A stretch of DNA of 64,000 bases from Ensifer adhaerens (GTDB lineage: Bacteria > Pseudomonadota > Alphaproteobacteria > Rhizobiales > Rhizobiaceae): positions 62,001 through 126,000 of the forward strand of contig NZ_LGAP01000007.1 of NCBI RefSeq assembly GCF_001270265.1, written 5' to 3'. Within the stretch, counting starts at the first letter, position 1. Every line of letters begins with the position of its first letter. Both the position numbers and the translations under genes were made by a program. Of this stretch, positions 8,279 to 16,204 are shown piece after piece. The notes beneath the pieces are model-generated. The model had not been told where the DNA came from. It was given only the letters and a program-made list of their open reading frames with translations, and searched no databases.

Positions 8279-9259
8279 ATGGCGAGAAAGAACCTACTGG
8301 CAGGCCTGGTCGACGCAGCCGATATTCCGCAGGGAGACATCGCGCCCGCCTATCCGATGCGCGGAGCATCGAAGAGCATGGTTCGTTCGCTCGATGAACT
8401 CTCCCGGCAGGCCGACAAGTTCCTCGAGGGTGAGGCGGTCGTCGAACTCGATCCGGAATCGATCGAGCGATCCTTCGTGGCCGACCGTCTGGAGGATGAC
8501 CGAGACGAATTCGAGGCTCTCAAGCACGCGATTGCTGAACGAGGCCAGGATACGCCAATCCTCGTGCGCCCTCACCCGTCGGTTTCTGGTCGCTATCAGG
8601 TGGTGTTCGGACATCGCCGTGCTCGGGCCGCTCGCGAACTCGGCCGCAAGGTCAAGGCCGTCGTCAAGGCGCTGGATGATCGCACGCATGTCATCGCCCA
8701 GGGGCAGGAGAATTCCGCGCGTGCCAATCTCTCCTTCATCGAGCGGGCGAGCTTTGCCCATCGGCTGGAAGCGCTTGGATATGACCGCTCGGTGATCTCT
8801 TCATCGCTTGCTGCCGACAAGACCGCGATCTCGAAGATGATGACCGTGACCGAACGGATTTCGCCTGTGGTTATCGAGAAGATAGGCCCTGCCCCGTCAA
8901 CTGGACGCGATCGTTGGCTTGAACTCTCGCTCCTTGCCGGCAAGGCTGACAACGCCGGACAGATCGGTGGAGTCCTCGGCCAGGCTTGGTTTGGCTCGCT
9001 CAGCAGCGACGAGCGTTTCAATGCGCTCTTCAACGCGCTTGCTACATCGAAGAAGCCCGTCAGAAAGGCGGTGCTTCAGGTCAAGGATCGCTGGCAGGCC
9101 GAAGATAAGGCTGTGCAAGCTCAGTATTCGAACTCCGGCAAGGCCTTCGCGCTTTCAATGAAATCGAAGAATGCCGGACAGTTCGGCAAATACCTCGCAG
9201 ACAACCTGGATCGGCTTTACGCCGAGTTCCTGTCAGCGAAGGATCGAAAGGAAGACTGA
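8279..9259 (+). CDS. repB: RepB, ParB-type centromere-binding protein
   Basis: 326 residues starting at ATG 8279 behind GGAG. The ParB-like N-terminal domain includes the conserved segment G-R-Y-Q-V-V-F-G-H-R-R-A-R-A-A, followed by a helix-turn-helix region (L-A-A-D-K-T-A-I-S-K-M) and a C-terminal dimerisation part. It would bind parS sites and stimulate RepA. The length and N-terminal M-A-R-K-N-L-L-A match family members. The sequence just after the stop (AAAAGAAAAAAGGCC) looks like one half of the usual antisense-RNA terminator, which is then cut off. Confidence 0.95.
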   Translation: MARKNLLAGLVDAADIPQGDIAPAYPMRGASKSMVRSLDELSRQADKFLEGEAVVELDPESIERSFVADRLEDDRDEFEALKHAIAERGQDTPILVRPHPSVSGRYQVVFGHRRARAARELGRKVKAVVKALDDRTHVIAQGQENSARANLSFIERASFAHRLEALGYDRSVISSSLAADKTAISKMMTVTERISPVVIEKIGPAPSTGRDRWLELSLLAGKADNAGQIGGVLGQAWFGSLSSDERFNALFNALATSKKPVRKAVLQVKDRWQAEDKAVQAQYSNSGKAFALSMKSKNAGQFGKYLADNLDRLYAEFLSAKDRKED

Positions 9260-9298
9260 ACGCGCAAAAGAAAAAAGGCCCCGGACGGTATTCACCGT

Positions 9299-10195
9299 GT
9301 GGCACCTCTCTTGGCGCGGGCGAACGAAATCGAGGAGCTTGCCGCCGAGGTCGAACGGGAGCGCTTCGAATTGAGGAGACTGCGCGAGCGCCTGACGATC
9401 TGCCGGCGCGACATCGCAAACCTGATCGAAATCGCGCTGGAAGAAGGCGTTGCCGGTAACTGGGACAGCATCCACGAACAATATCGACGGCTGGTTGCTT
9501 CCGTTCCGCGTGTCGCGACGGTTGCCGCGATCGAACCGATCGCTGAACAGATGGAAATGTTGCGCGAGGAGATCTCTAACCTCCTGGAAGTTCGAGTAAA
9601 TGCGCAGAATTTGAGCGGCAATCGCGATCAAACTGAGCGGCACATACAGAAAACAAATCCCGAATCAACCCAAGAACTTGAAGCTGGCTCTGGCAACGAG
9701 CCGGGAGCGAAGCCGAGCTCGGGCAATAGGCCACGATACGACCCTATAAAGCCATTTCCGCTGGGAAGGTGATGCAGGCTTGACCGACTATTGCCGACGA
9801 TGGACCAGATGGCACCGTTGGGAGCTGGCGCGATTGTCGTCAGATTGATGCTTGGCGTCAGCCCATCGGCCTACCAGGATGCTTGCGAGGTGATGGGGCC
9901 GCAGAATGCGGCGGCGGTGATGGCCTGCATCCTGGAGCGGGCAGAGCATATCAACTCAGCCGGCGGTTACCTTCGAGAACTGACCGCGAGAACGCGGCGC
10001 GGCGAGTTTTCGTCAGGGCCGGTGCTGACTGCGCAGATACCAGCGCAGATTGGCAACGCGCGAGGAAGGCGCCATGATTTTGTGAGGCGGTTTGGTGTGG
10101 AGTTGCCGGCCGGCAATATCACGAAATTGGAACCGAGATCCAATGAGATGGGCTATGTCAGTGCAAGGTTGGTGGAGGCACGAGGTCGCTGCTGA
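9299..10195 (+). pseudogene. repC: repC replication initiator, 5'-deleted and interrupted
   Basis: The translated frame starts inside RepC at A-P-L-L-A-R-A-N-E-I-E-E-L, a segment that normally lies well into the protein; roughly the first 150 residues, including the DNA-binding part, are absent. The frame runs to an in-frame TGA at 9770-9772 and then continues in the same frame with R-L-M-L-G-V-S-P-S-A-Y and the family tail A-G-G-Y-L-R-E-L-T to 10195. Only 39 bp separate repB from the remnant, so the repB-repC spacer with the counter-transcribed RNA is gone too. In repABC plasmids RepC is the essential initiator and its gene contains the origin, so this cassette cannot replicate by itself. 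Confidence 0.88.
10103..10116. repeat. 14-bp palindrome, copy 1
   Basis: TTGCCGGCCGGCAA is a perfect palindrome found again at 10337-10350, 234 bp away. The shared sequence extends to 17 bp (preceded by AG, followed by T), and both copies are followed by related bases ending in AAATT. Role unknown; possibly a protein-binding site of the replicon. Confidence 0.6.
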
Positions 10196-10336
10196 TGGAG
10201 CGAGGCCCATAAGTGAAGTGGGATTGGCGGACGATTGAAGAGGTGACGACCACTGGAATTGGTGACCTCTCGGCGCTTTTGGTCGAAGACGCCGCGCTCA
10301 ACCGCGGATACAGCGGTATTGTGGCTCCCGTGAGAG

Positions 10337-10350
10337 TTGCCGGCCGGCAA
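10337..10350. repeat. 14-bp palindrome, copy 2
   Basis: Same TTGCCGGCCGGCAA as at 10103-10116, followed by TTTCGCCAAATTACGA. Confidence 0.6.
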
Positions 10351-10481
10351 TTTCGCCAAATTACGATGAAAAATCAATGTATTGTTCGCGTTTTGAAGTG
10401 CCGAAGTGACGGCGCTGAAGCGGCAGGCGCGTAGGATCCTAAGGCGGCCGAGGAGCCATTTGTGCGTTTATGCGGGCTTGT

Positions 10482-10623
10482 ATTGGTTTTAATCTGGGGG
10501 ACGTTATCGTCGATGTCGGTGATCTCTATGGGGAAGGGGTCAACATCGCGGCGCGGCTACAGGCACTGGCCCAACCAGGCGGTATGATACTCTCAGAGAC
10601 GGTACGTGAACATGTAGCCGGAG
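10482..10623 (+). pseudogene. class III adenylate/guanylate cyclase fragment
   Basis: The frame reads G-F-N-L-G-D-V-I-V, then D-L-Y-G-E-G-V-N-I-A-A-R-L-Q and P-G-G-M-I-L-S-E-T-V-R, the core of the class III cyclase catalytic domain. Only about 45 residues are present, without the N-terminal metal-binding part and without a proper end. It is a relic captured by recombination. Confidence 0.7.
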
Positions 10624-10848
10624 AACTGAATTCTCGGCAAAGTCGCCTTGCAACGGCGATCTGCTCCGCGTCGACAGCGACAACTTCCACACCCGCTTTG
10701 TAGAGCCATAGATCGAGTTCCGCGGCACCCGCCTCGCCGAGGCGAGCCTCGATGACGATGGCCAGTTCAAGGATCGTGGCGGCTCAGATGAAACGCCGTG
10801 GAGAGTCGAAGCAATGCAATTGATCCCCGGACAGCCCACGTTCGACTG

Positions 10849-12009
10849 TCAAGTTATGAGCCTCGCCGCACGTCCCTGTTTGCGCTCTCCATCATTGTAG
10901 TAACGAGCCGCCTGCGTCACGGACTTGTGCAACGACTGCTGCATCGCTTCGGGGAGGGGGATGCCACGATTGGCAGCTTCAGTCAGATAGCCTGACCGCA
11001 ATCCATGTGCCGAGAACAGCGTTGGATCGAGTCCCGCCTGTTTGCACCGGCTTTTCAGGATCAGGTTCACTGACTGTGGCGTCAGTGTCCGCCGATCGAT
11101 ATTCCCCCACTGGTCAATGCGTCGGAACACCGGACCTTCGTTGATGCCCGCATCATCGAGCCAGTGTTTCAGCGCCATCACTGGCCGGCCGATCAGCAGC
11201 ACCTGTTCGCCGCCATCACTCGTTGTCGTCTTCGTGCGACCAAGGTGGATCGACAGACAGGGGAGGCGAGGGGAGTCTGGAACAGATGGATCTGTCCGCA
11301 CCGGTTCTTCGTCGGTGAGATCCTCGACCCGCAGTCCTGCCACCTCCGATCGACGCCGTCCGCCGGAGGCGAATGCAGCCAGAAGCAGCGCACGATCGCG
11401 CAGATCGACCAGGCGTTCGCCGGCACAGGCGGCCAGCAGCTTGGCCAGGACATCGCCGGTCACCGCTTGTCTGCTCTTGCGTTGCCGTGGCCGCGCACTG
11501 GCACGGACGGCGAGGCGCAGTGCGGATTTCAGCGAAGGGCCGTCAAACGAACCGGTGAGGCTGCGCCAACGGGTGAGGATCGACCAGCTCGTCAGCCGTC
11601 GCCGCACTGTGTCCGGCGCGTGTGGCCCGGCGGCGCGCAAGAGGCGTTGGGAGCGCAAGCCGCTTTCCACCTCCGCTGGCATGCCATGGCTGGGATCCTC
11701 GGCCCGCTTAGCCGGGTCCCAGAGGTGATGAGCGACGAATTTGAGAAGCAGGCTTTCGGGTGCAGGCCAGGGGAGGGGAGCGCCGGTTGCGAGCTGGCAC
11801 CAGGCTTCGAGATAGCCGAGATCCGAAGCAAGCGCCCGCAGCGTGTTGTCGCCCATGCCCTCGCTCGCGAGGTGTTTCAGTGTCGCGACGTCATCATCGG
11901 TCAGCAGGGCCGCAAGTTGGTCGCGCCGATCGAACGGCAGGACCGCATCGAGGGCGTCGAGCTCTTCTGAGCGTTTCAGGACGGCATCCGTTGCTTTCTT
12001 TCTGGCCAT
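10849..12009 (-). CDS. tyrosine recombinase / phage-type integrase
   Basis: 386 residues from ATG 12009 (weak AAGAGA ribosome site); the longer frame to 12120 runs into the operator and the divergent antitoxin gene. The C-terminal catalytic domain shows the R in G-G-R-R-R-S-E-V-A-G-L, the H-x-x-R box (S-A-H-G-L-R-S-G-Y) and the nucleophile region Q-A-A-R-Y-Y-N-D. The N-terminal part is a SAM-like core-binding domain. It resembles integrases on rhizobial plasmids that act on site-specific cointegration or element mobility. It is divergent from a toxin-antitoxin pair with one dyad operator between them. No att sites could be defined. Confidence 0.88.
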   Translation of the reverse strand: MARKKATDAVLKRSEELDALDAVLPFDRRDQLAALLTDDDVATLKHLASEGMGDNTLRALASDLGYLEAWCQLATGAPLPWPAPESLLLKFVAHHLWDPAKRAEDPSHGMPAEVESGLRSQRLLRAAGPHAPDTVRRRLTSWSILTRWRSLTGSFDGPSLKSALRLAVRASARPRQRKSRQAVTGDVLAKLLAACAGERLVDLRDRALLLAAFASGGRRRSEVAGLRVEDLTDEEPVRTDPSVPDSPRLPCLSIHLGRTKTTTSDGGEQVLLIGRPVMALKHWLDDAGINEGPVFRRIDQWGNIDRRTLTPQSVNLILKSRCKQAGLDPTLFSAHGLRSGYLTEAANRGIPLPEAMQQSLHKSVTQAARYYNDGERKQGRAARLIT

Positions 12010-12043
12010 ATTGATTCTCTTGCTGGCGTTGGCATCTTGTAAA

Positions 12044-12071
12044 TTTCCGTAAAGTACGTATTTTACGGAAA
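12044..12071. promoter_or_regulatory. inverted-repeat operator between recombinase and antitoxin genes
   Basis: TTTCCGTAAA at 12044-12053 and TTTACGGAAA at 12062-12071 are exact reverse complements separated by 8 bp. The dyad ends four bases before the antitoxin ribosome site and 35 bp upstream of the divergent recombinase start. A Phd-type antitoxin bound here could repress both directions. Confidence 0.7.
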
Positions 12072-12085
12072 AATGGAGGTGCATG

Positions 12086-12364
12086 ATGACATCCACCGTC
12101 ACCGCCGCTGCGGTCTCCAAGAATTTTGGAGCCTATCAGGACGCAGCCGTGCGCGAGCCGTTGATTATCACCAAGAACGGCCGACCGCGCACCGTTCTGA
12201 TCGCCTATGAGGACTATCTTCGCTTGATGCGGCGCGAGCGCCGAGTCGAGTTGACGAGCGCGTTGGATGCGGACGAGCTCGCTGCAGTCGAAAAATCCAC
12301 GATGGATCCTGGACTTGACCATCTCAATGCCGAATTGACGAAGGACAAGAATGCTGCCGACTGA
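12086..12364 (+). CDS. type II antitoxin, Phd/YefM family
   Basis: Two adjacent ATG codons (12083 and 12086) follow GGAGG at 12075-12079; spacing favours 12086. The product of about 92 residues begins with [20 protein letters not shown], the N-terminal Phd fold, then [12 protein letters not shown]. It ends in a charged tail. It overlaps the toxin start by 14 bp. A degraded relative lies at 46581-46826. Confidence 0.87.
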   Translation: MTSTVTAAAVSKNFGAYQDAAVREPLIITKNGRPRTVLIAYEDYLRLMRRERRVELTSALDADELAAVEKSTMDPGLDHLNAELTKDKNAAD

Positions 12365-12701
12365 GCCGAAGGTCGGCTGGGTCTTCCGCTATTCCTATCT
12401 CTGGCACTGGCAACATTTGGAGGGACGAGAAGAGGGTGACAAGGATCGCCCGGCGCTCGTTCTTGCCATCGTTGCCACCTTGGAAGATGGAACGCCGGTG
12501 GTCCGCGTACTTCCGATCACGCATACGCCGCCCTCCGACCCGGCCGAGGCAGTCGAGATTCCGCCGGCGACAAAGCGTCGTTTGGGGCTGGATGACGAAC
12601 GCTCCTGGATTGTTTTGACGGAAAGCAACCGCTTTGCCTGGCCAGGGCCGGACGTCCGGCCGGAGCAGAATGGGTGGCGGCGACGAAACACAGTTGGTTG
12701 A
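12351..12701 (+). CDS. PemK/MazF-like toxin, C-terminus probably altered
   Basis: The 116-residue product resembles the toxin pseudogene at 4554: a Y-S-Y-L-W segment, K-D-R-P-A-L-V-L, and a hydrophobic strand ending in L-P-I-T-H. It belongs to the PemK-like partners of Phd antitoxins, which usually cleave mRNA. After W-P-G-P-D-V-R-P the expected C-terminal segment is replaced by a short arginine-rich end, so the last 20-40 residues are probably lost through a deletion or frameshift near 12660. Activity is therefore doubtful. Confidence 0.72.
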   Translation: MLPTEPKVGWVFRYSYLWHWQHLEGREEGDKDRPALVLAIVATLEDGTPVVRVLPITHTPPSDPAEAVEIPPATKRRLGLDDERSWIVLTESNRFAWPGPDVRPEQNGWRRRNTVG

Positions 12702-12779
12702 TGATGTTGTGGGTAGCTGTTGATCGGCGTTGCATTGGTCGAATTTCGGAGTAACGATCGCTCCGGATGGAGGCCCAGG

Positions 12780-13100
12780 ATGCACAAGATCGACCTTGAC
12801 GGCTTGAGTGAAGCAGAACTGATCGAATTGCACGATGCGGTCGTCGATCGGCTCCACTTTCTGCATCAACAGAAGACGACGCATGCCTTGCTTGAACTGG
12901 CGATCGGCGAGCGCGTGGTGTTCGAAGACAATAGCGGCCAGACGCAGGCCGGAATCGTCATCCGTCGCAACCGCAAAACGGTGACTGTGCACGGCGACAA
13001 CGCCCGCCAATGGAATGTCTCACCGCAGTTGCTGCGAAAGGAAAAGCGACCTGACGAGGTCCAGAGCGGCAAGCTGGTGCCGTTTTCAAGAAAGGCGTGA
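12780..13100 (+). CDS. conserved small protein with a KOW-like strand motif, unknown function
   Basis: Taken from ATG 12780, giving 106 residues. The N-terminal helix (L-S-E-A-E-L-I-E-L-H-D-A-V-V-D-R-L) is followed by a beta-rich part (G-E-R-V-V-F-E, then G-I-V-I-R-R-N-R-K-T-V-T-V). The arrangement recalls small proteins common in Rhizobiales that I cannot name. An earlier in-frame start at 12720 lacks a ribosome site. It stands alone after the toxin gene and before IS66 debris. Confidence 0.6.
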   Translation: MHKIDLDGLSEAELIELHDAVVDRLHFLHQQKTTHALLELAIGERVVFEDNSGQTQAGIVIRRNRKTVTVHGDNARQWNVSPQLLRKEKRPDEVQSGKLVPFSRKA

Positions 13101-13113
13101 CTTTAACTCGCCA

Positions 13114-13339
13114 TCATGACGAGTTGCGACAAAGGTGGAATTGGCCGTCCTGAGCGAGGCGATCCCCCAGGAAATGATAGAAGGAGATGCCGAGCTTTTG
13201 GCAGGTCTTCATCAGCCCGAGCATGACGTCGCGGGCGATGCGACCGTCGAGGCTTATGGTGCCGCCGGAGATCTTGCGCCTGGTAACGAAGGAACGAATA
13301 TCGTTCTCCGACGCGTTGGTGTGCAGCGGATATACGGGT
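13114..13339 (-). pseudogene. IS66 family transposase C-terminal remnant
   Basis: The minus strand reads H-T-N-A-S-E-N-D-I-R-S-F-V-T-R-R-K-I-S-G-G-T, then A-R-D-V-M-L-G-L-M-K-T-C-Q-K-L-G-I-S-F. This matches the end of the IS66 TnpC transposase, including the E of its DDE triad, and stops at 13114. The upstream part of the transposase is missing, and a MerR fragment begins exactly where similarity ends. Confidence 0.85.
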
Positions 13340-13481
13340 GCTCGAGAACTTTGAGCAGTTCAGCCTTTCGTCGATGGAGGCTCTGAAGGCGGAACTCGAT
13401 CGGATCATCGAGACCTGCCAATGCGGCACGGTCGCCGAATGCCGTATCATCGATAGCCTCTCGCCCGGCGGGAACGATTGA
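13340..13481 (+). pseudogene. MerR family metal-responsive regulator, C-terminal remnant
   Basis: The frame reads L-K-A-E-L-D-R-I-I-E-T-C-Q-C-G-T-V-A-E-C-R-I-I-D-S-L and ends at TGA 13479-13481. The two-cysteine segment before a C-x-I-I-D-x-L end is typical of heavy-metal MerR regulators (CueR, ZntR and CadR types). The N-terminal DNA-binding half has been replaced by IS66 debris. An orphan MerR-type promoter remains about 540 bp downstream. Confidence 0.65.
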
Positions 13482-13507
13482 CCGTGACGCACCAACCGGC
13501 GGCGCGG

Positions 13508-13876
13508 TTACTGACCTTGCATGAATGCAAGCATCTCTTCCGGGGTCACCTTGCCGTCGTTGTTGGCATCGACACTGTCGAAGATCCGCTTGTGAATGGC
13601 TGTGACCTCTTCGAATGACAACGCCCCATCCCCGTCGGCATCCGCGATCGCGAACATGATCTTCATCATATGTCCGTGCATGGGTCCCATTCCGCCCATC
13701 ATTCGGTGCTGGCGGCCGCCCATCATCATCCCCGGCATCGTCTGCGCCTGATCCCGCTGGGCTTCCGGCGATGGAGCGCCGCTATCCCCAGATTGAGCGA
13801 AGATTGGAACAACGAAACCGAGAGGGATGAGCATGGCTGCCACCACCATGCCGGCGAATTTTGTCGAAATCATCAT
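13508..13876 (-). CDS. secreted EF-hand calcium-binding protein
   Basis: The ATG at 13876 follows GGAGG at good spacing, giving 122 residues; the ORF extends further upstream without a ribosome site. A signal peptide ([19 protein letters not shown]) predicts export. A methionine- and histidine-rich stretch ([16 protein letters not shown]) could bind copper or other metal. Two canonical EF-hand loops follow, [12 protein letters not shown] and [12 protein letters not shown]. The nearby MerR relic suggests it once sat in a metal-response locus. Confidence 0.85.
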   Translation of the reverse strand: MMISTKFAGMVVAAMLIPLGFVVPIFAQSGDSGAPSPEAQRDQAQTMPGMMMGGRQHRMMGGMGPMHGHMMKIMFAIADADGDGALSFEEVTAIHKRIFDSVDANNDGKVTPEEMLAFMQGQ

Positions 13877-14023
13877 GTCCTCCTTCGACTGCGTGGATCG
13901 ACTGGCGTGAAGCAGCAACGCCAACGCAAGACACAGATGCTGCGATATACTGAAGGATAGCACCCAAGCAGAGTGGTAGGGTTGTTTTTGGTCAAATCCC
14001 TGTCTCGGGTATGTCAATTTCCC

Positions 14024-14054
14024 TTGAGCCTGTAGTGACTACAGGGATTAGATT
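14024..14054 (+). promoter_or_regulatory. MerR-type promoter with 19-bp spacer (orphan)
   Basis: TTGAGC at 14024-14029 and TAGATT at 14049-14054 are separated by 19 bp instead of 17. The spacer is centred on the dyad CCTGTAGT-G-ACTACAGG (14029-14045). Overlong spacers with such a dyad are the hallmark of MerR-family activated promoters. No metal-transport or merR gene follows on the plus strand. Confidence 0.65.
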
Positions 14055-14460
14055 AGAAGGCCTGAAAAATCTCACCTCTATGGAAATTGGATGGCCATGG
14101 CGAGCGAACCAGTCGAGAAAATTCCAGGATCAGGTCCAGCGGTACAATGAGCTGCGCGGATGTACGCGTTAGATTTCATCAAGACACCGGCAACCACAGA
14201 CGACGCGACCGCCGACGAAGCAACGATGACACAACCGATCGCATCGGTGCAGCCATGTGTCGTTTTGCACTTATATAATGCGTAAATGCCCCTCTAGAGG
14301 CTGCTGCGGGCAATATATATTGCTCGGGAACCGTTGACTGCTCTCCAACGTTGAATATTTAAGGTAGATGAGTTCACCGTTAATCGCCTGTGGGCTGATG
14401 ATTCCTGGATTTGGATTTCGGCGCGGGGCTGATTTCAACGGTCTTCGAAGGGAGAAGATC
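14055..14460. other. intergenic region without a recognised gene
   Basis: No convincing frame follows the MerR-type promoter. The right end is the leader of the stress-protein gene, with ribosome site GAAGGGAG. Confidence 0.5.
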
Positions 14461-15243
14461 ATGTCCTTTCGAGATATCGTCGTGTATCTGGATGCGGGCG
14501 TGCACTGCACCAACCGGGTCCATACCGCGGTCGATCTCGCCGCGAAGTACGGTGCGAGGCTCGTTGGCGTCGACATTAGCACGAAGGCCGCTCTTGAAGG
14601 AGAGAGCCGCGATGCGGCGCTCGCCATTCGACAGTTGTTCGTGACCGCACTGCAGGGAACGAATATCGACTTCGAATATCGAAAGGCGCCACCGGATGCA
14701 CGGACGGCGGAGGAGCTGTCGTCTCATTGCGCCGACTTCCTGATCGCCACGCAAGCGAACCCCGACGACCGTCATCTCTCCAATCCGGCCGTCCCGGAGG
14801 CCGTTCTTCTGAGTGCCGGGGTCCCGATGCTGGTACTTCCCGCCGGCTGGAGAGCCGAGAATCCAATAGGGAACAATGTCGTCGTCGCTTGGAATTTCAG
14901 TCGCGAGGCAACCCGCGCCGTTCACGACGCCCTGCCGATCCTGAGAGCGGCGCAGAAGGTCTATCTCTTCATTTTCGCACCCAACTACAGTAACGATAAC
15001 GCGGACGTGCAGGACATCAAGGCGCACCTTGAACGTCACGGCGTGAGGGTCACTTTGGCGGGTTGGCGCGACGGCGGTGAAACGGATATGACCAGCGCCT
15101 TGTTCGCAGGCCTCGATCGGGGAGATGCAGACCTTATCGTATGCGGCGCCTTCGGCCACTCACGCCTTTCCGAAGCCGTGTTCGGTGGAGCTACCAAGGT
15201 TCTGTTGAGCAACGTCTCCATGCCGGTGTTCATGTCCCACTGA
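14461..15243 (+). CDS. universal stress protein, tandem UspA domains
   Basis: 260 residues from ATG 14461, preceded by GAAGGGAGAAG; an in-frame ATG at 14368 has no ribosome site. The N-terminal Usp-like half (residues 1-130) begins F-R-D-I-V-V-Y-L-D. The C-terminal half carries V-V-V-A-W-N-F-S-R-E-A-T-R-A-V and the nucleotide-binding signature G-A-F-G-H-S-R-L-S-E-A-V-F-G-G. It is a cytoplasmic stress protein of unknown specific role and is monocistronic. Confidence 0.88.
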   Translation: MSFRDIVVYLDAGVHCTNRVHTAVDLAAKYGARLVGVDISTKAALEGESRDAALAIRQLFVTALQGTNIDFEYRKAPPDARTAEELSSHCADFLIATQANPDDRHLSNPAVPEAVLLSAGVPMLVLPAGWRAENPIGNNVVVAWNFSREATRAVHDALPILRAAQKVYLFIFAPNYSNDNADVQDIKAHLERHGVRVTLAGWRDGGETDMTSALFAGLDRGDADLIVCGAFGHSRLSEAVFGGATKVLLSNVSMPVFMSH

Positions 15244-15689
15244 CTGGCGGCTGCCGCTGGAATGCACACTGGCGCCAGCAGTGGCTGTCTCAATCGGCAG
15301 CGCGGCGGTCTGTGCGTCGGAACACTCGCGCTGCTGCGCATGTTACTCCGGATCTGATCGACTGCACTGTCGAGGAGATGCACATCTTTGTGAAACGAAT
15401 GCGCCACGCCTGATTGCCGAGCCCGCTTGCCGATTTGAAGAGGTGACCTATAATCGACGCGCAGATGGGGATGGAGTTCCCCGAAACCGCTCGTCGAGCT
15501 GATGACTCCTGCCGCATGGAAGTGATGGCAGGAGCATGTCTGACACGCCCCAAGGGCAGAATCGTCCCTCACGTCAAATTCCATACGCATGACGAAACCG
15601 GACCGGCGCAATCGCCGGATGGAGGCGTGCGATGGAAAATGTGTGGATCAAGTTCGCCCGGATTGCAAAGGGTCCCCTCTTCCGCCGTG
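15244..15689. other. intergenic region without a recognised gene
   Basis: Several short open frames on both strands, none recognisable. Confidence 0.45.
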
Positions 15690-15915
15690 TCCGCGGGTCT
15701 CGATCAGCATGTTCAAGCTCATCAGCAGGCCGAAGGCGTTGCTGCGGCGTTCGTCGTCGATGACGGCGTCGTAGACGATCAGGGCCCCGCCGTTCGGCAG
15801 CGCGGCAAAGGCCTTTTCCAAGAGCTTCCTCTTCTCGGCAAGATCCCAGTCGTGCAGGATGTGCCCCATCACGATCACATCCGCATTCGGCATCGGGCCG
15901 TCGAAGAAGTTGCCG
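15690..15915 (-). pseudogene. SAM-dependent O-methyltransferase fragment
   Basis: The minus strand reads [24 protein letters not shown], then a segment with [11 protein letters not shown]. This is the C-terminal catalytic region of O-methyltransferase-2 type enzymes (plant COMT-like fold, with the catalytic H in L-H-D-W). Both ends are missing, leaving about 75 residues. Confidence 0.8.
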
Positions 15916-16204
15916 CTTTGGGGGCTCTGTGGGCATTACTGCACTAATACCCGCTAAGGGAAATTGACTTGTTTGGATTGAAGTGGTTAGCGCGGATTGG
16001 CCTGAATCGTTCGAGGGGGCGGTCAATTTCGTTCCAGAGGTAGTCGCCGATGAGCGTGATATAAACCAATGGCAGCGGTGCGACCTGGGACAAAAGCCCG
16101 CCGCCCTACCTCCTCTGCGTTCCGGCCGCAAGCGGTGCGGGGTCGATCGCGTCACGGCCGACGCCGAGCCATCGAGACGGGGCGTCTCCCCCTGTTAATC
16201 CCTG
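15916..16204. other. intergenic debris without a recognised gene
   Basis: Lies between the methyltransferase fragment and the stop of the next methyltransferase. No frame could be assigned to a family. Confidence 0.4.

Larger units (their letters stand above)
10196..10848. other. debris region between repC remnant and recombinase gene
   Basis: Contains the second palindrome copy and a nucleotide-cyclase fragment (listed separately). No complete gene was recognised. Confidence 0.5.

Noticed and set aside
9440-9460. GTTGCCGGTAAC considered as a parS site
   Set aside because: It lies inside repC coding sequence, is imperfect and does not have the expected 16-bp repABC centromere layout.
12010-12120. 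Upstream extension of the tyrosine recombinase
   Set aside because: It would run through the operator and the antitoxin start on the other strand; ATG 12009 fits better.
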